Shown here: one piece after another, positions 16,446-25,720 of the stretch
Numbering within the stretch: the stretch's first letter is position 1
Layout: every line of letters begins with the position of its first letter
NCBI GenBank assembly: GCA_947570215.1
Contig: CANOTO010000001.1
Location: forward strand, 1-64,000
Length of the DNA: 64,000 bases
DNA from: an uncultured Clostridia bacterium
GTDB lineage: Bacteria; Bacillota; Clostridia; Christensenellales; CAG-314
Reading direction: 5' to 3'
Position numbers and translations under genes: made by a program
Notes under the pieces: generated by a model
What the model was told of the DNA's origin: nothing
Database searches by the model: none
Seen by the model: only the letters and a program-made list of their open reading frames with translations

Positions 16446-18500
16446 ATGAAAAAAATTATCGGCGTTGCTACGTTTGCGGAAAACGTGTTCGATTACCGCA
16501 AAATGCGCAAATATCTGCCAGCAAAAACCTATAAAGCCATAGTGAACGCGCGGGAGCATAACGGGGAGCTTACCGACAAGGACGTGGAAATATATGCCGA
16601 AGCCCTTAAAAAATGGGCTACGGCAAAAGGCGTTACACGCTATACCCATTGGTTTCAGCCTCTGAACAACTTCACGGCGGAAAAGCGCGACAGCCTTACT
16701 TCCATCAACCGCGAAGGCGAAGCAATAATAAAATTCCGCGGCAAAGAGCTGACGACAGGCGAAGGAGACGCGTCGAGCTTTCCAAACGGAGGAATGCGAC
16801 AAACCTTCGAAGCGCGCGGAATCACAAATTGGGACTACACCGCGTTTGCCTTTATAAAGGGAGACAGCCTGTGCATACCGACTACCTTCTGCGGTTTTAA
16901 CGGCGAAATATTGGACAAAAAAACGCCGCTGCTTAGAAGCTCGTATGCGCTCAACAAACAAGCGCTGCGAATACTGAACAAGCTCGGAATGCCGCGTTCG
17001 CGCGTAAGAAGCGTAGTCGGCGCGGAACAGGAATATTTTATTATAAGCAAGGAGCTTTACGGCAAACGCAGCGACCTTGTGTACACGGGCAGAACGCTGT
17101 TCGGCGCCGCTCCGCCCAAGGGACAGGAGTTAGACGCACACTATTTCCGTCCGCCGACGGACGACGTTATACGGTTTATGCAGGACGTTGACAACGAGCT
17201 CTGGAAGTTGGGTATAATAGTCAAGACGGAGCACAACGAAGTAGCTCCTTGCCAATGCGAGCTTGCGCCCTGCTATTCCGACTCTACCGACGCGTGCAAT
17301 CAAAATCAGCTTATAATGGAAACGCTCAAAACTACGGCGGAAAAGCACGGCTTGAAGTGTCTGCTTCACGAAAAGCCCTTTGACAAAATTAACGGCAGCG
17401 GCAAGCACAACAACTGGTCGCTGATTACGGACAGGGACGAAAATCTATTCGAAACGGGAAGCACCGCGCAGGAAAACGCTCGGTATTTACTGTTTTTGGC
17501 CGGGGTAGTCAAGGCTGTTGACGAATACAACGATTTGCTGCTGGCTTCCGTCGCTTCGGCAAGCAACGATCTGCGTTTGGGCGGTTACGAAGCTCCGCCG
17601 CAGATACTGACGGTTTTTCTCGGCGAACCGCTCGACAAAACGATACAATACGCCTGCGGCGGAAAATGGCGGGCAGGGAAAGATTGTTTGCCTAAAATCG
17701 TCAACGTTACAGACCGCAACCGTACTTCGCCGTTCGCGTTTACCGGCAATAAGTTCGAGTTCCGTATGGTAGGCTCGTCCGCTTCCATATCCGACGTAAA
17801 CACAACGTTGAATGTAATTGTCGCCGAAAGCTTACGTCAATTTGCCGACGAGCTGGACAATGCCTGCGACGTTTGGCAAAAAACAGGCGAACTGATAACG
17901 CAAGTATTTGCCGAACACAAACGAGTTATATTCGACGGCAACAATTACTCGGACGATTGGATAGAAGAAGCGAAAAAACGCGGACTTCTAAACGCGGACG
18001 CGGTCGAATCGATCGAGTTTCTGTCGCGCGAGAAAAACTTGCGGTTGTTCGAGCGTCACGGAGTATTGACGCGCCGAGAACAGTTGGCAAGGCAGGACGT
18101 TTTGCTGCAAACGTATTGCAACGCCGTACAAACGGAAGGCGCGGTTACGGCGGAAATGTTCTACAAGCAAATTGCGCCCTGTGTAGAAAAGTACCAAACG
18201 GAACTTGCTCTGCTGATAGACCGCAAAAATAAGCTGTCCGAAAAAACAGCCACGGAAGCGGACAAACTTAACAGAATCGTCAAGCTGACGGACGGCTGCG
18301 CAAAAGCGTCGGCGCAGCTACAAGAAAAGCTCCGACAGATACCGACTGAAAACAGCGTTGAAAGGGCGCGTTATTGCCAAACCGTAATTAGACCGGCTTA
18401 TAACGAAGTGAGACGCCGCGCAGACGAGCTGGAACGGCTGTGTCCCGCAAGCGAGTGGGCATTGCCAAACTACGGGCAACTGCTTTTCGGAGAAAAATAA
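16446..18500 (+). CDS. glnN: Glutamine synthetase type III
   Basis: 684-residue GSIII, which condenses ammonia with glutamate using ATP. GSIII is the large form common in Bacteroidetes, cyanobacteria and some Clostridia. Recognisable parts are the GSIII-specific N-terminal region with the FPNGGMRQTFEARG segment, VGAEQEYFII carrying metal-binding glutamates, the GSGKHNNWSL ATP-binding loop and the GSIII C-terminal helical region. A TTG at 16440 is in frame, but the ATG at 16446 sits 6 nt after AAAGGA and is preferred. No glnB or ammonium transporter gene is adjacent. Confidence 0.95.
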   Translation: MKKIIGVATFAENVFDYRKMRKYLPAKTYKAIVNAREHNGELTDKDVEIYAEALKKWATAKGVTRYTHWFQPLNNFTAEKRDSLTSINREGEAIIKFRGKELTTGEGDASSFPNGGMRQTFEARGITNWDYTAFAFIKGDSLCIPTTFCGFNGEILDKKTPLLRSSYALNKQALRILNKLGMPRSRVRSVVGAEQEYFIISKELYGKRSDLVYTGRTLFGAAPPKGQELDAHYFRPPTDDVIRFMQDVDNELWKLGIIVKTEHNEVAPCQCELAPCYSDSTDACNQNQLIMETLKTTAEKHGLKCLLHEKPFDKINGSGKHNNWSLITDRDENLFETGSTAQENARYLLFLAGVVKAVDEYNDLLLASVASASNDLRLGGYEAPPQILTVFLGEPLDKTIQYACGGKWRAGKDCLPKIVNVTDRNRTSPFAFTGNKFEFRMVGSSASISDVNTTLNVIVAESLRQFADELDNACDVWQKTGELITQVFAEHKRVIFDGNNYSDDWIEEAKKRGLLNADAVESIEFLSREKNLRLFERHGVLTRREQLARQDVLLQTYCNAVQTEGAVTAEMFYKQIAPCVEKYQTELALLIDRKNKLSEKTATEADKLNRIVKLTDGCAKASAQLQEKLRQIPTENSVERARYCQTVIRPAYNEVRRRADELERLCPASEWALPNYGQLLFGEK

Positions 18501-18537
18501 CCGTTAGTTTTGCTTCCATCACGAAATTAGATTAAAA

Positions 18538-18569
18538 ACGCGTTTGTCTGTACATACAGACAAACGCGT
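18538..18569. terminator. Bidirectional terminator between glnN and acyltransferase
   Basis: ACGCGTTTGTCTGT and its complement form a perfect 14-bp stem with loop ACAT between convergent genes. The T-run is better on the minus-strand side. Confidence 0.85.
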
Positions 18570-18580
18570 CTATTATTAGG

Positions 18581-19840
18581 CTACTTTAACATTTTGTATA
18601 ATTCTTCCGTGGCAAGTCGGGTTTTGGCGACTACGCCGTCCGCCCCCTGCGGAAAACAATAGTACAAATAATCGTTGTCGCCTATACATATTATATCGCC
18701 CAATTCGTACCAATTGTAGTCGGCGTACAAGCCGTACGAAGCCTTGGCAGATTGACGGTAGTCCAATTTACCGTCTGCGGCAACCAGACGGAAGCCGTCT
18801 AAGCCGTGCGTAAGCCTGCCGTTACCTATGTCGTACACCGCCTTGGTTCCCTTCATAATTATAACCTTAACCGGCACGTCCAACGAGTAAGTGCCGTTTT
18901 CCAATTCTTTCCGTACGCATTGACGCTGCCAAGCGTACCAATCGGGGACGTGCGTAAACTTTCCCGGTACGTTTAGCGCGTTCAAGTACCCGAGCTCCGT
19001 AAGCTCGTAAGACGCGCCGCAGCTTTTACAGACCACGGCAGTACCGCTTCCGACAGTCGTTCCTTCCGCAAGACAATGCGGACACTTGTACAGAACTCGC
19101 TCCAGACCGTCCGCGCGGAAAGCTTCGTCTACTATTACGCCGCGCTCCTGCTGCACACGGAAATTATCGAAAGTAAAACAATCGGCAAGCTTTGCGTTTA
19201 TTTCGTCAACAGTCATGTCGGATATCTGCGTCGGCGAGAACAAGTACTCCATTGTCGCCGACACATTTACTTGCCGCAGTTGCAAATTATTATACAACGG
19301 ATCTCGCAAAAACGCGCCTTCCGTTTTGATAAACACTACGGGAACACCCAGTATTTTCAAGCATTTTCCCAATCCGTACGGAAGCGGCGTAGCCGTGCCG
19401 TCGAAAGAATAGCTTGCTTCCGGATACAGCAATACCGACGTATGAAGCCGATTAAAGCACTTAGTCATATTGCGCACAAGCGCGGTATCGGTTACAAACT
19501 TGTTGGTAGGAATGCACCCGAGACTGCGCATAAGCCAACGTTTGCCTACAAAGCCGTCGGAAGTCATAACGATATTAAACCGCCGCGGATACAGAATGGT
19601 AGAAACAATCTTCAAGTCGATAAAACTCGAATGATTCATAAGATACAGGCACGGTTCTTTCCTGCCCAACTTGTCCATATCTATTGTTTTGTAAGTAAAA
19701 TTCGTTACTTTAAGCTCAGAAGCGGAGGCCGCTTTCATAAGCGTTCGAAATAAAAAACTTGTACGTTTGGGAGAGATAGGTTTTTCGGAACGTAATTTTA
19801 AAACCTTGTCGTACGCTAATTTTTTTACCTTTATTTTCAA
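18581..19840 (-). CDS. Lysophospholipid acyltransferase family protein with zinc ribbon (paralogue 2)
   Basis: 419 residues with the same layout as the protein at 5148-6332. The PlsC-type catalytic motif is NHSSFID (H70, D75), a YPEAS segment follows, and near residue 250 there is a four-cysteine ribbon (CPHC...CKSC) preceding the shared WYAWQ(R/T)QCV motif and an unassigned C-terminal domain. It probably acylates a lyso-lipid at the membrane. The start codon is TTG with a GGTG-type Shine-Dalgarno. A promoter TTGTAA-17-TATCAT lies upstream. Two such fusions within 13 kb suggest a lineage-specific family. Confidence 0.8.
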   Translation of the reverse strand: MKIKVKKLAYDKVLKLRSEKPISPKRTSFLFRTLMKAASASELKVTNFTYKTIDMDKLGRKEPCLYLMNHSSFIDLKIVSTILYPRRFNIVMTSDGFVGKRWLMRSLGCIPTNKFVTDTALVRNMTKCFNRLHTSVLLYPEASYSFDGTATPLPYGLGKCLKILGVPVVFIKTEGAFLRDPLYNNLQLRQVNVSATMEYLFSPTQISDMTVDEINAKLADCFTFDNFRVQQERGVIVDEAFRADGLERVLYKCPHCLAEGTTVGSGTAVVCKSCGASYELTELGYLNALNVPGKFTHVPDWYAWQRQCVRKELENGTYSLDVPVKVIIMKGTKAVYDIGNGRLTHGLDGFRLVAADGKLDYRQSAKASYGLYADYNWYELGDIICIGDNDYLYYCFPQGADGVVAKTRLATEELYKMLK

Positions 19841-20025
19841 CTTATTTCACCGTCTTTGTAATTATTATTGCAGAATTATCTGTAATTATGATAACACCGT
19901 TTGTCTTAGATTACAATACTATAACGCTATATTTAAGCAAAATAACGGAATTATTATACCAAAAGTATCTTATTTGCCGACTAATGCAGAAATACCTACT
20001 TATTGCTGCCAAGCGACGCAAAAAC

Positions 20026-20049
20026 AAAGCCCGAAACATTTCGGGCTTT
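20026..20049 (-). terminator. ypeB terminator
   Basis: AAAGCCCGAA and TTCGGGCTTT flank a 4-nt loop, with a T-rich tail on the minus strand shortly after the ypeB stop. Confidence 0.8.
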
Positions 20050-20070
20050 GCTAAGTTACGGTTTTATACG

Positions 20071-21411
20071 TTAAATTACGGTATAGCCTTCCGTATTGCT
20101 TATTACCTTGAAGATTTCCACTTCCTTACCCGTTTTGCTGTCTACGTAAACGTAGTACTGACGGTCGCCGTCCTGACACTGGAACTCATAGCAAACGTAA
20201 CGCTCGCCGTTCTTTTCGATAAGAGCCTTGGCGACGTTGGTAACTTTCAGCGTGGCGTCCACCGCTTGCTGAGCGTCCGATTGCATAACGTCGCCGAAAT
20301 CCACCGACCAATCGCAGTGATTGATAAGGTAAGCGCGAGCTTCCATGCCGACAACTTCGCCGCTTGCGCAGTCTACAGCCACCTTGATAAGGTCGGGATA
20401 AACTATTACGCCGTCTATTACAGTAGCGCAGTTGACGTAGGTTACGAAATCCTGCGTTTTGGAAATCCATACACCCGCAACGTCGTAGCCCAACTTACGG
20501 CAAAACTCTTCCGCAACGGAAATACACTTGTCGCAATCGAAGCTAACTTGCCCGCTTGCTTCGTTGTACGCTTCGTACTGAGCTACCTTGCCGTTTTTAG
20601 TTAAATAAACGCGCCCCGCTTCGGTATCGTACAGATAAAGCGAGCCTTTGTTATTTATTTCCGATACGAACTTATTTTCGCCGAACAGCTCCGATACGAT
20701 TTTGCCGCCTTCTTCGGCAGATACGGTTTTGTCAGTCTTTAATACCTTTTCTTCTATACTGTCGGAAAACGGTCCGTCGTAAATCAGCTTTTCGTACGCG
20801 AAGGCGTTGTCGTCCACTTCGTCGAAGCTGTCGGACAGGCTGCCCACATTGTTAAGTCCGTTGCCGTTGGTCATAAACAGACCCGAATCCGACGAAGCGT
20901 ACTCCTGCAAAAAGTCGTACAGGTTGGTTGCGACTGAGTCAAGGCCTTTGAGCGCAATACGCTCGTCCGCAGTCAAAGCTTCTCCGCGGGATAATTTACC
21001 GAGAAGATAGGTTGCGTAATCCTGCGTTTGATTTACAAACTTTTGGCAGGAAGCCAACTTGTCGCTTTCCGAAAACGGTAAATTAGACAAGCTTTGGTTT
21101 ACTTGATTGGCGTGAATAACCACCTTGGCAAGCATTTGAGTTTGATGCGCCGTATCGTTGGAAACGGCAATTTTGCCGAGATTGGCGTCAAGATTTTTCA
21201 TACTGTCGCAAGCAAGATACAGAGAGCTTCTGTAACCGTTTTCCTGCGATACCTTGTAGGAGTTTTCGTCGTCCACTACAGACATACGCATAAAGGCGAT
21301 TTTGTTTGCCGCTACCACTCCTATTACTATTGCCGTTGCAATCGCAAGCAACGCGATTACACCGAAAAATATAGTCCAAAAATTTTTGATGGAATTGTTT
21401 CTGCTTATCAC
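20071..21411 (-). CDS. ypeB: Germination protein YpeB
   Basis: 446-residue spore protein that is needed for stability and localisation of the cortex-lytic enzyme SleB. It has an N-terminal membrane anchor (about residues 12-34), a helical N-terminal region and a C-terminal half with PepSY-like domains (for example CISVAEEFCRKLGYDVAGVW). The start is GTG with AGGAGA upstream. It follows sleB, the conserved germination pair, although the usual short gap is widened here by a 128-bp structured repeat. Confidence 0.92.
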   Translation of the reverse strand: MISRNNSIKNFWTIFFGVIALLAIATAIVIGVVAANKIAFMRMSVVDDENSYKVSQENGYRSSLYLACDSMKNLDANLGKIAVSNDTAHQTQMLAKVVIHANQVNQSLSNLPFSESDKLASCQKFVNQTQDYATYLLGKLSRGEALTADERIALKGLDSVATNLYDFLQEYASSDSGLFMTNGNGLNNVGSLSDSFDEVDDNAFAYEKLIYDGPFSDSIEEKVLKTDKTVSAEEGGKIVSELFGENKFVSEINNKGSLYLYDTEAGRVYLTKNGKVAQYEAYNEASGQVSFDCDKCISVAEEFCRKLGYDVAGVWISKTQDFVTYVNCATVIDGVIVYPDLIKVAVDCASGEVVGMEARAYLINHCDWSVDFGDVMQSDAQQAVDATLKVTNVAKALIEKNGERYVCYEFQCQDGDRQYYVYVDSKTGKEVEIFKVISNTEGYTVI

Positions 21412-21449
21412 TTATTATTTCTCCTATTTAAGATATTAACTTTTACTCC

Positions 21450-21577
21450 CTTAACGGCGGAGAAGCGAGCAAGACAAGGCAGACAAGGCGTAACGCGATG
21501 GAGCGTACTTAAACCGTACGCGACTGAGCGTTCGTCCGCAGTCTAACGCCGTATTGCGACGCTTATACGCCGTTAAG
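21450..21577. repeat. Dispersed structured repeat, copy 2
   Basis: About 128 bp, closely related to 7394-7512: shared GACAAGGCAG, GGAGCGTACT, CGTACG and GACTGAGCG blocks in the same order. The ends are perfectly complementary (CTTAACGGCG at 21450-21459, CGCCGTTAAG at 21568-21577) but differ in sequence from copy 1's ends. The right end contains the sleB stop codon, as in copy 1 at cysS. Confidence 0.7.
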
Positions 21578-22280
21578 AACAGAAGATGTGTTTGCCGATA
21601 GTTACTATCTGCGGGCGCGACCATATCCATTTGCTGGTAGCTGTTGCGGGGTTAAAGTAGTACAACGCTCCGCCGGAAGGATCCCAGCCGTTCATAGCGT
21701 CCTGCGCCGCGCGAGTGCATTCGTCGTTGGTTCCCAAATTTATCTGTCCGTCGGATACGCATGTAAAAGCTCCCGATTGGTAAATAACTCCGGAAATACT
21801 GTTGGGGAACTTGGAGCTGGCTACACGGTTGAGTATTACCGCCGCAACCGCGACCTTACCGGTATAGCTTTCGCCGCGCGCTTCGCCGTATATACAACAG
21901 GACAGCAAATACAAATCGCTGTTAGATATATTGCTCGGCTTGGTTGCAGTGGAACCGGATGCCGTGCCGCCGCTGAGAGTAATACCCATTGCCTTAGCCG
22001 TGGCGTTACCTACTATACCGTCAGCTTTAAGCCCGTTTTGACGTTGAAAATACTGTACAGCCGACTTGGTTTTGGCACCGTAAATGCCGTCCACACTGCC
22101 GGTGTAGTATCCCCAACGTTTAAGCTTGGTTTGAATATTTTTAACCACCGTTCCGCGCGAACCGACCTTGACAACCGCGGCGTTGGCTACGCCTATGCCG
22201 ACGGATACCGTTACAACGGTGGCTAAAATCAAAAACGCCAAAACAATCGCGGCGATTTTTACTTTTTTTGATTGCAACAC
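21573..22280 (-). CDS. sleB: Spore cortex-lytic enzyme SleB
   Basis: 235-residue lytic transglycosylase that cleaves cortex peptidoglycan during germination. It has an N-terminal signal/anchor (residues 8-33), a peptidoglycan-binding type 1 domain (about 38-93, QTKLKRWGYYTGSVDGIYG) and a C-terminal Hydrolase_2 catalytic domain with the conserved glutamate in YGEARGE and the YYFNP segment. The start is GTG, 10 nt after AGGAGG. A sigma-G-like promoter is upstream, which fits forespore expression. It is followed by ypeB. Confidence 0.95.
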   Translation of the reverse strand: MLQSKKVKIAAIVLAFLILATVVTVSVGIGVANAAVVKVGSRGTVVKNIQTKLKRWGYYTGSVDGIYGAKTKSAVQYFQRQNGLKADGIVGNATAKAMGITLSGGTASGSTATKPSNISNSDLYLLSCCIYGEARGESYTGKVAVAAVILNRVASSKFPNSISGVIYQSGAFTCVSDGQINLGTNDECTRAAQDAMNGWDPSGGALYYFNPATATSKWIWSRPQIVTIGKHIFCS

Positions 22281-22307
22281 TTAGAATTATCCTCCTGATT
22301 TTTTTGT

Positions 22308-22336
22308 TAGTATGAGAATATTAAGCGTTTTTATTC
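22308..22336 (-). promoter_or_regulatory. Sigma-G-like promoter of sleB
   Basis: GAATA (22332-22336), 17-bp spacer, CATACTA (22308-22314) matches the forespore sigma-G pattern gHATR / CATNHTA and lies just upstream of the sleB Shine-Dalgarno. Confidence 0.6.
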
Positions 22337-22397
22337 TAACAACAAACGCATATAAATTGTTATATCAACTGTACGGAACGATAATAACGGCGTAAAA

Positions 22398-22432
22398 AAA
22401 CGACTTAGATACTTTACTGTTCTAAATCGTTT
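22398..22432 (-). terminator. spoIIR terminator
   Basis: AAACGACTTAGA and TCTAAATCGTTT form a stem with one mismatch, followed by T7 on the minus strand. Confidence 0.75.
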
Positions 22433-22469
22433 TAATTATTTTGTTTATACCTATTAAGGAATACTTCGG

Positions 22470-23006
22470 CTATTTGCGGTTTTCCTGCCAGGCGCGGATG
22501 ATTTCCATAAGCTTGGACTTGTATACAATTTGACTTGTTCCGTTGCTTTCGCCGCCGACAAAGCATAGGGGCGGATACACCACGCACCACCAGTTGTTGC
22601 CTTGCGCGCTGCCCAGTTCCACTATCAGAGCGTCGTACACTCCCGCGGGAAGCGTTACGCCGTTATAAGAGCGGTCGGGGAATTCTTCCGCGCACAGCTT
22701 GGCGCGGCTGGTATAAGCAAATCCGTTGTCCGCAAGCGTCTTGTCGCATACCGCTTTGATATTATCCAATTCGCTCTTGACGATAGCCATCGCTTTGTCC
22801 TTGTCCGTAGCGTCGGCCAAACGCGGAGTCAAATAATCCACGACGGCGGACTTAACTACGTACTTAACCTGTTGATCGGCGGAGTCGTTACTGTCCGCCC
22901 GAATATGTATACGCAAAAAGTCGGCGTTGGTGTTCTTAGACGGAACCGACATAATTACCGCTATCAAACCGATTAATGCTGCTGCGGCCAAAACAATCTT
23001 TTTCAT
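22470..23006 (-). CDS. spoIIR: Stage II sporulation protein R
   Basis: 178-residue secreted signalling protein. Made in the forespore, it triggers SpoIIGA to process pro-sigma-E in the mother cell. It has an N-terminal hydrophobic export signal (about residues 4-20) and the family motifs RIHIRADSND, DQQVKYVVK, and NNWWCVVYPPLCF near the C terminus. Length is slightly shorter than Bacillus SpoIIR. The Shine-Dalgarno is GGGAGAG. Confidence 0.95.
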   Translation of the reverse strand: MKKIVLAAAALIGLIAVIMSVPSKNTNADFLRIHIRADSNDSADQQVKYVVKSAVVDYLTPRLADATDKDKAMAIVKSELDNIKAVCDKTLADNGFAYTSRAKLCAEEFPDRSYNGVTLPAGVYDALIVELGSAQGNNWWCVVYPPLCFVGGESNGTSQIVYKSKLMEIIRAWQENRK

Positions 23007-23115
23007 AACTACTCTCCCGTTGCTTGAAGTAGTATGTTTATCGACAGTTTTACCGCAAGGTATAATAACGGAAATTACGATAATTGCACAATTAAAATAT
23101 TTTTTGTCGAAACCT

Positions 23116-23970
23116 CTAAATTTCTTCTTCGATACCGTTGTTCACGGTGCTACAAACTACGGTATTAAAGCCTGCACCGCGCAGCAGTTCCGCGGTACCG
23201 CGCGCCTGCGCTTCGTTATCGAACGCGACGTAATAAGCGCTGCCGCTGCCCGTCATATTGGCGGAAAGTCCGTGTTCGGCAATAAAACAGAGATATTCCC
23301 GAGCGTAATCGGAAAGGCTTACCGACGCAGCTTGCAAATGATTGTTAAACAGTGCCACTGCGTTTGCGCCGCCGTTTGTAAGCATATTCAATAGCTTGAC
23401 GTTATCCGCAGGCGGTTGACAAACGGAAAGCAAATCGAATGCGGAATATGCTTCCTTGCTGCTTATACCCACGCCGAACGTAGTCAAAGCAAAATACAAC
23501 GGGCGTGCAAGACGGTACAACTGCACGTCGTCACCCTTGCCGCGAAGTCTGCCCAAGCCCCCGCGCAGCATATAGTTAACATCGCTGCCGAGAGCCGCGC
23601 ACAAGTCGTAAACTTTACGCGACGAAATGTCCGCGCCGTACAGCTTACACATACAATAAACGACTGCCGCCGCGTCAGCGGAAGAACCGCCCATTCCCGC
23701 GGCAAACGGAATGCCTTTGCTTACTGTAATATCCGCGCCGCAAGAGCCGAACGCACGTACAAAGGCGCAGGCGGCCTTGTAGGCGGAATTGTCCGCGTCG
23801 TTAACGCTCGGTATACCGCAAACGGTTACCGTACGGTCGCTGCGCGGAGACGCTTGTATCTCGTCGTAAATATCTACCGAAACGGCAAGACTGTCAATAT
23901 CGTGAAAGCCGTTTCGCCGCTCCGTAACGTTTAGCGTAAGATTGAGTTTTGCGTAAACCTTTACCTTCAT
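23116..23970 (-). CDS. ispE: 4-diphosphocytidyl-2-C-methyl-D-erythritol kinase
   Basis: 284-residue GHMP kinase of the non-mevalonate isoprenoid pathway. It phosphorylates CDP-methylerythritol. It has the N-terminal AKLNLTLNV motif and the GHMP ATP-binding loop GIPFAAGMGGSSADAA. An open frame extends to 24030, but conserved sequence begins at the ATG at 23970. That ATG has no Shine-Dalgarno and lies 9 nt after a TATAAT box, so the mRNA is probably leaderless. The position next to the DUF3794/LysM gene and veg matches the order in Clostridia. Confidence 0.94.
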   Translation of the reverse strand: MKVKVYAKLNLTLNVTERRNGFHDIDSLAVSVDIYDEIQASPRSDRTVTVCGIPSVNDADNSAYKAACAFVRAFGSCGADITVSKGIPFAAGMGGSSADAAAVVYCMCKLYGADISSRKVYDLCAALGSDVNYMLRGGLGRLRGKGDDVQLYRLARPLYFALTTFGVGISSKEAYSAFDLLSVCQPPADNVKLLNMLTNGGANAVALFNNHLQAASVSLSDYAREYLCFIAEHGLSANMTGSGSAYYVAFDNEAQARGTAELLRGAGFNTVVCSTVNNGIEEEI

Positions 23971-23979
23971 AACGCAACG

Positions 23980-24008
23980 ATTATAACACAAAAACAACTG
24001 TTTAGCAA
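23980..24008 (-). promoter_or_regulatory. Near-leaderless ispE promoter
   Basis: TTGCTA (24003-24008), 17-bp spacer, TATAAT (23980-23985). The ispE ATG begins after 9 further nucleotides. Confidence 0.7.
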
Positions 24009-24037
24009 CGCAAAAAACGACAGATTGCAACTATACT

Positions 24038-24073
24038 AAAACGGATTGGAAATCTTCCGTTTCCAAGCCGTTT
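24038..24073 (-). terminator. Terminator after the DUF3794/LysM gene
   Basis: AAACGGATTGGAAA and TTTCCAAGCCGTTT form a stem with one mismatch, then TTTTAG on the minus strand. Confidence 0.65.
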
Positions 24074-24100
24074 CGCGCAGTATCGAAATTGTATTACTGT

Positions 24101-25579
24101 CTAAATCTTATTGTATACGACAATCCTTGCGTCCTTGTCCAGCGGGTTGGTAATTTCGGGATTGACCGACACGAGATCTTCTTCGGAAATATGCAGGTTC
24201 TTAGCCAAGTTCCAAAGCGTTTCGCCCTTCCTTGCAAGACACATTTCTATCGCGGGAAGCTCCGTTTTGTCAAAGGGCTTTTCTTCGACGTTGACTATTA
24301 CCGAATATTCTACGGTACGTTCCGATTCGACGGTTAAGCACAGCTCCGCTTCCGCAAGAACGCCGCCTTGCTCCAACACGTCGAAGTTAAGTACGGTTGC
24401 GCGAGCGAAGGATTTACATTGCGGCATAAGATAATCTATATCCACCGTTTGCGAATAGGGAAGCTCCAATTGTTCGCCTTCCGTTCCCGTTTCCGTCTGA
24501 TACAGCAACGTTGCGTACACTACGCCTTCCACCAACGCCGAACGCTCCTGAGAAACGCAGTTGGTAACGATAGCTCCGACGTTGACGGCGGTAATGGGCG
24601 TTTTTCCGCTGTCGGCAGAAAGGTTGGTAAGAATTTTTTTGACCGCGCACGCGCTTCCGCATGGCAAGGTTGTAGTTACGGTATTACGCTCGAAGGTGAA
24701 GTCGCAATTAGCTCCGTACGCGTCCGAAACTATTTCCAATACGCCGGTTCTTGTTGCTTCCGCTTGCGCCGTTCCGGAAATTTCCACCGTAAACGCAGTA
24801 TTGACGTCGCCTTCGGCTATATCCAAACGCACCTTGGTGTTTTTGCAAATCAATCTTAATTTCAATTGGCAATCGGCAAGCCCTTCCGTAGCTTCCAGCT
24901 CGCGCTCGAACTTGAACGGGAGATTGTCCGTTACGATAACTCCGTCGGAAATATACGTCAAACGCACCAACGCATCTCCTTGAACGCGCAATACGCCGTT
25001 GGACACGGAATAATCGGCAGCGCACAGCGCGCTCTCGGCAAGCAGCACCGTCGAGATGTTACGCGACGACGACAGTTCTTCGTCCAAAACAAACGGAAGA
25101 TTGATAACGTCGGCTTGCTCGAGAACTTCTACCCTATCAGTCTTGGTAAAAATATCTTCACCGCTTTCGAAATAGGGCGAACGCTCGCATACGTACGCGA
25201 ACACTGTGATTTCCAGCAAAACGGTAAGCGTAGCGGTATTAACGCTAACGTCTGCCTTGGTGTCAACCGTTACAACGTCGAATGTAAGTTTGCTGTCCGT
25301 ATTCAGCAATTCGCTTTGAATACTTGCGGTAAAGTCGGCGTTGTAGCTTGAACTCAATACGGAAGTTCCGTCCGAGTACATAAATTTGATGTTGGTTTTA
25401 CCGTAAAAGGACGCTTCGCCGTTGGTCGTTTCGTAGGAATTTACGCAGCTATCCACGCCTATTGACAGCACCTGCGCTATATCCTGCTTTACGGAAATGC
25501 GAACGCTCTCCGCAGTTTGAATTTTACCTATTAGTTTACGATTGACGAATGTTGCGCTTTGAAATTGAGCGTTTGACAT
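24101..25579 (-). CDS. DUF3794 (SPOCS) and LysM domain spore-envelope protein
   Basis: 492 residues. The bulk consists of repeated beta-rich SPOCS/DUF3794 domains (about 30-150, 170-285 and 310-430), and the C-terminal 50 residues are a LysM domain (LARKGETLWNLAKNLHISEEDL) that binds peptidoglycan. The best-known relative is SipL of Clostridioides, which joins the coat morphogenetic protein SpoIVA to the spore surface. A role in spore coat assembly is therefore likely but inferred. A GTG 12 nt upstream is in frame, but the ATG at 25579 has GGGGG at proper spacing. The order veg, this gene, ispE is conserved in Clostridia. Confidence 0.88.
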   Translation of the reverse strand: MSNAQFQSATFVNRKLIGKIQTAESVRISVKQDIAQVLSIGVDSCVNSYETTNGEASFYGKTNIKFMYSDGTSVLSSSYNADFTASIQSELLNTDSKLTFDVVTVDTKADVSVNTATLTVLLEITVFAYVCERSPYFESGEDIFTKTDRVEVLEQADVINLPFVLDEELSSSRNISTVLLAESALCAADYSVSNGVLRVQGDALVRLTYISDGVIVTDNLPFKFERELEATEGLADCQLKLRLICKNTKVRLDIAEGDVNTAFTVEISGTAQAEATRTGVLEIVSDAYGANCDFTFERNTVTTTLPCGSACAVKKILTNLSADSGKTPITAVNVGAIVTNCVSQERSALVEGVVYATLLYQTETGTEGEQLELPYSQTVDIDYLMPQCKSFARATVLNFDVLEQGGVLAEAELCLTVESERTVEYSVIVNVEEKPFDKTELPAIEMCLARKGETLWNLAKNLHISEEDLVSVNPEITNPLDKDARIVVYNKI

Positions 25580-25720
25580 AATTACCCCCACGAACGAATT
25601 TGTGATATCACTGTAATATACGGGGTATTGCGCGGCGTTATGACAAATGCTTTATAATTTTTTACGTCGTATATTGTCGATTACGAATTCGACGGCAAGC
25701 CGACCTGCAAGCAGGAGCAG

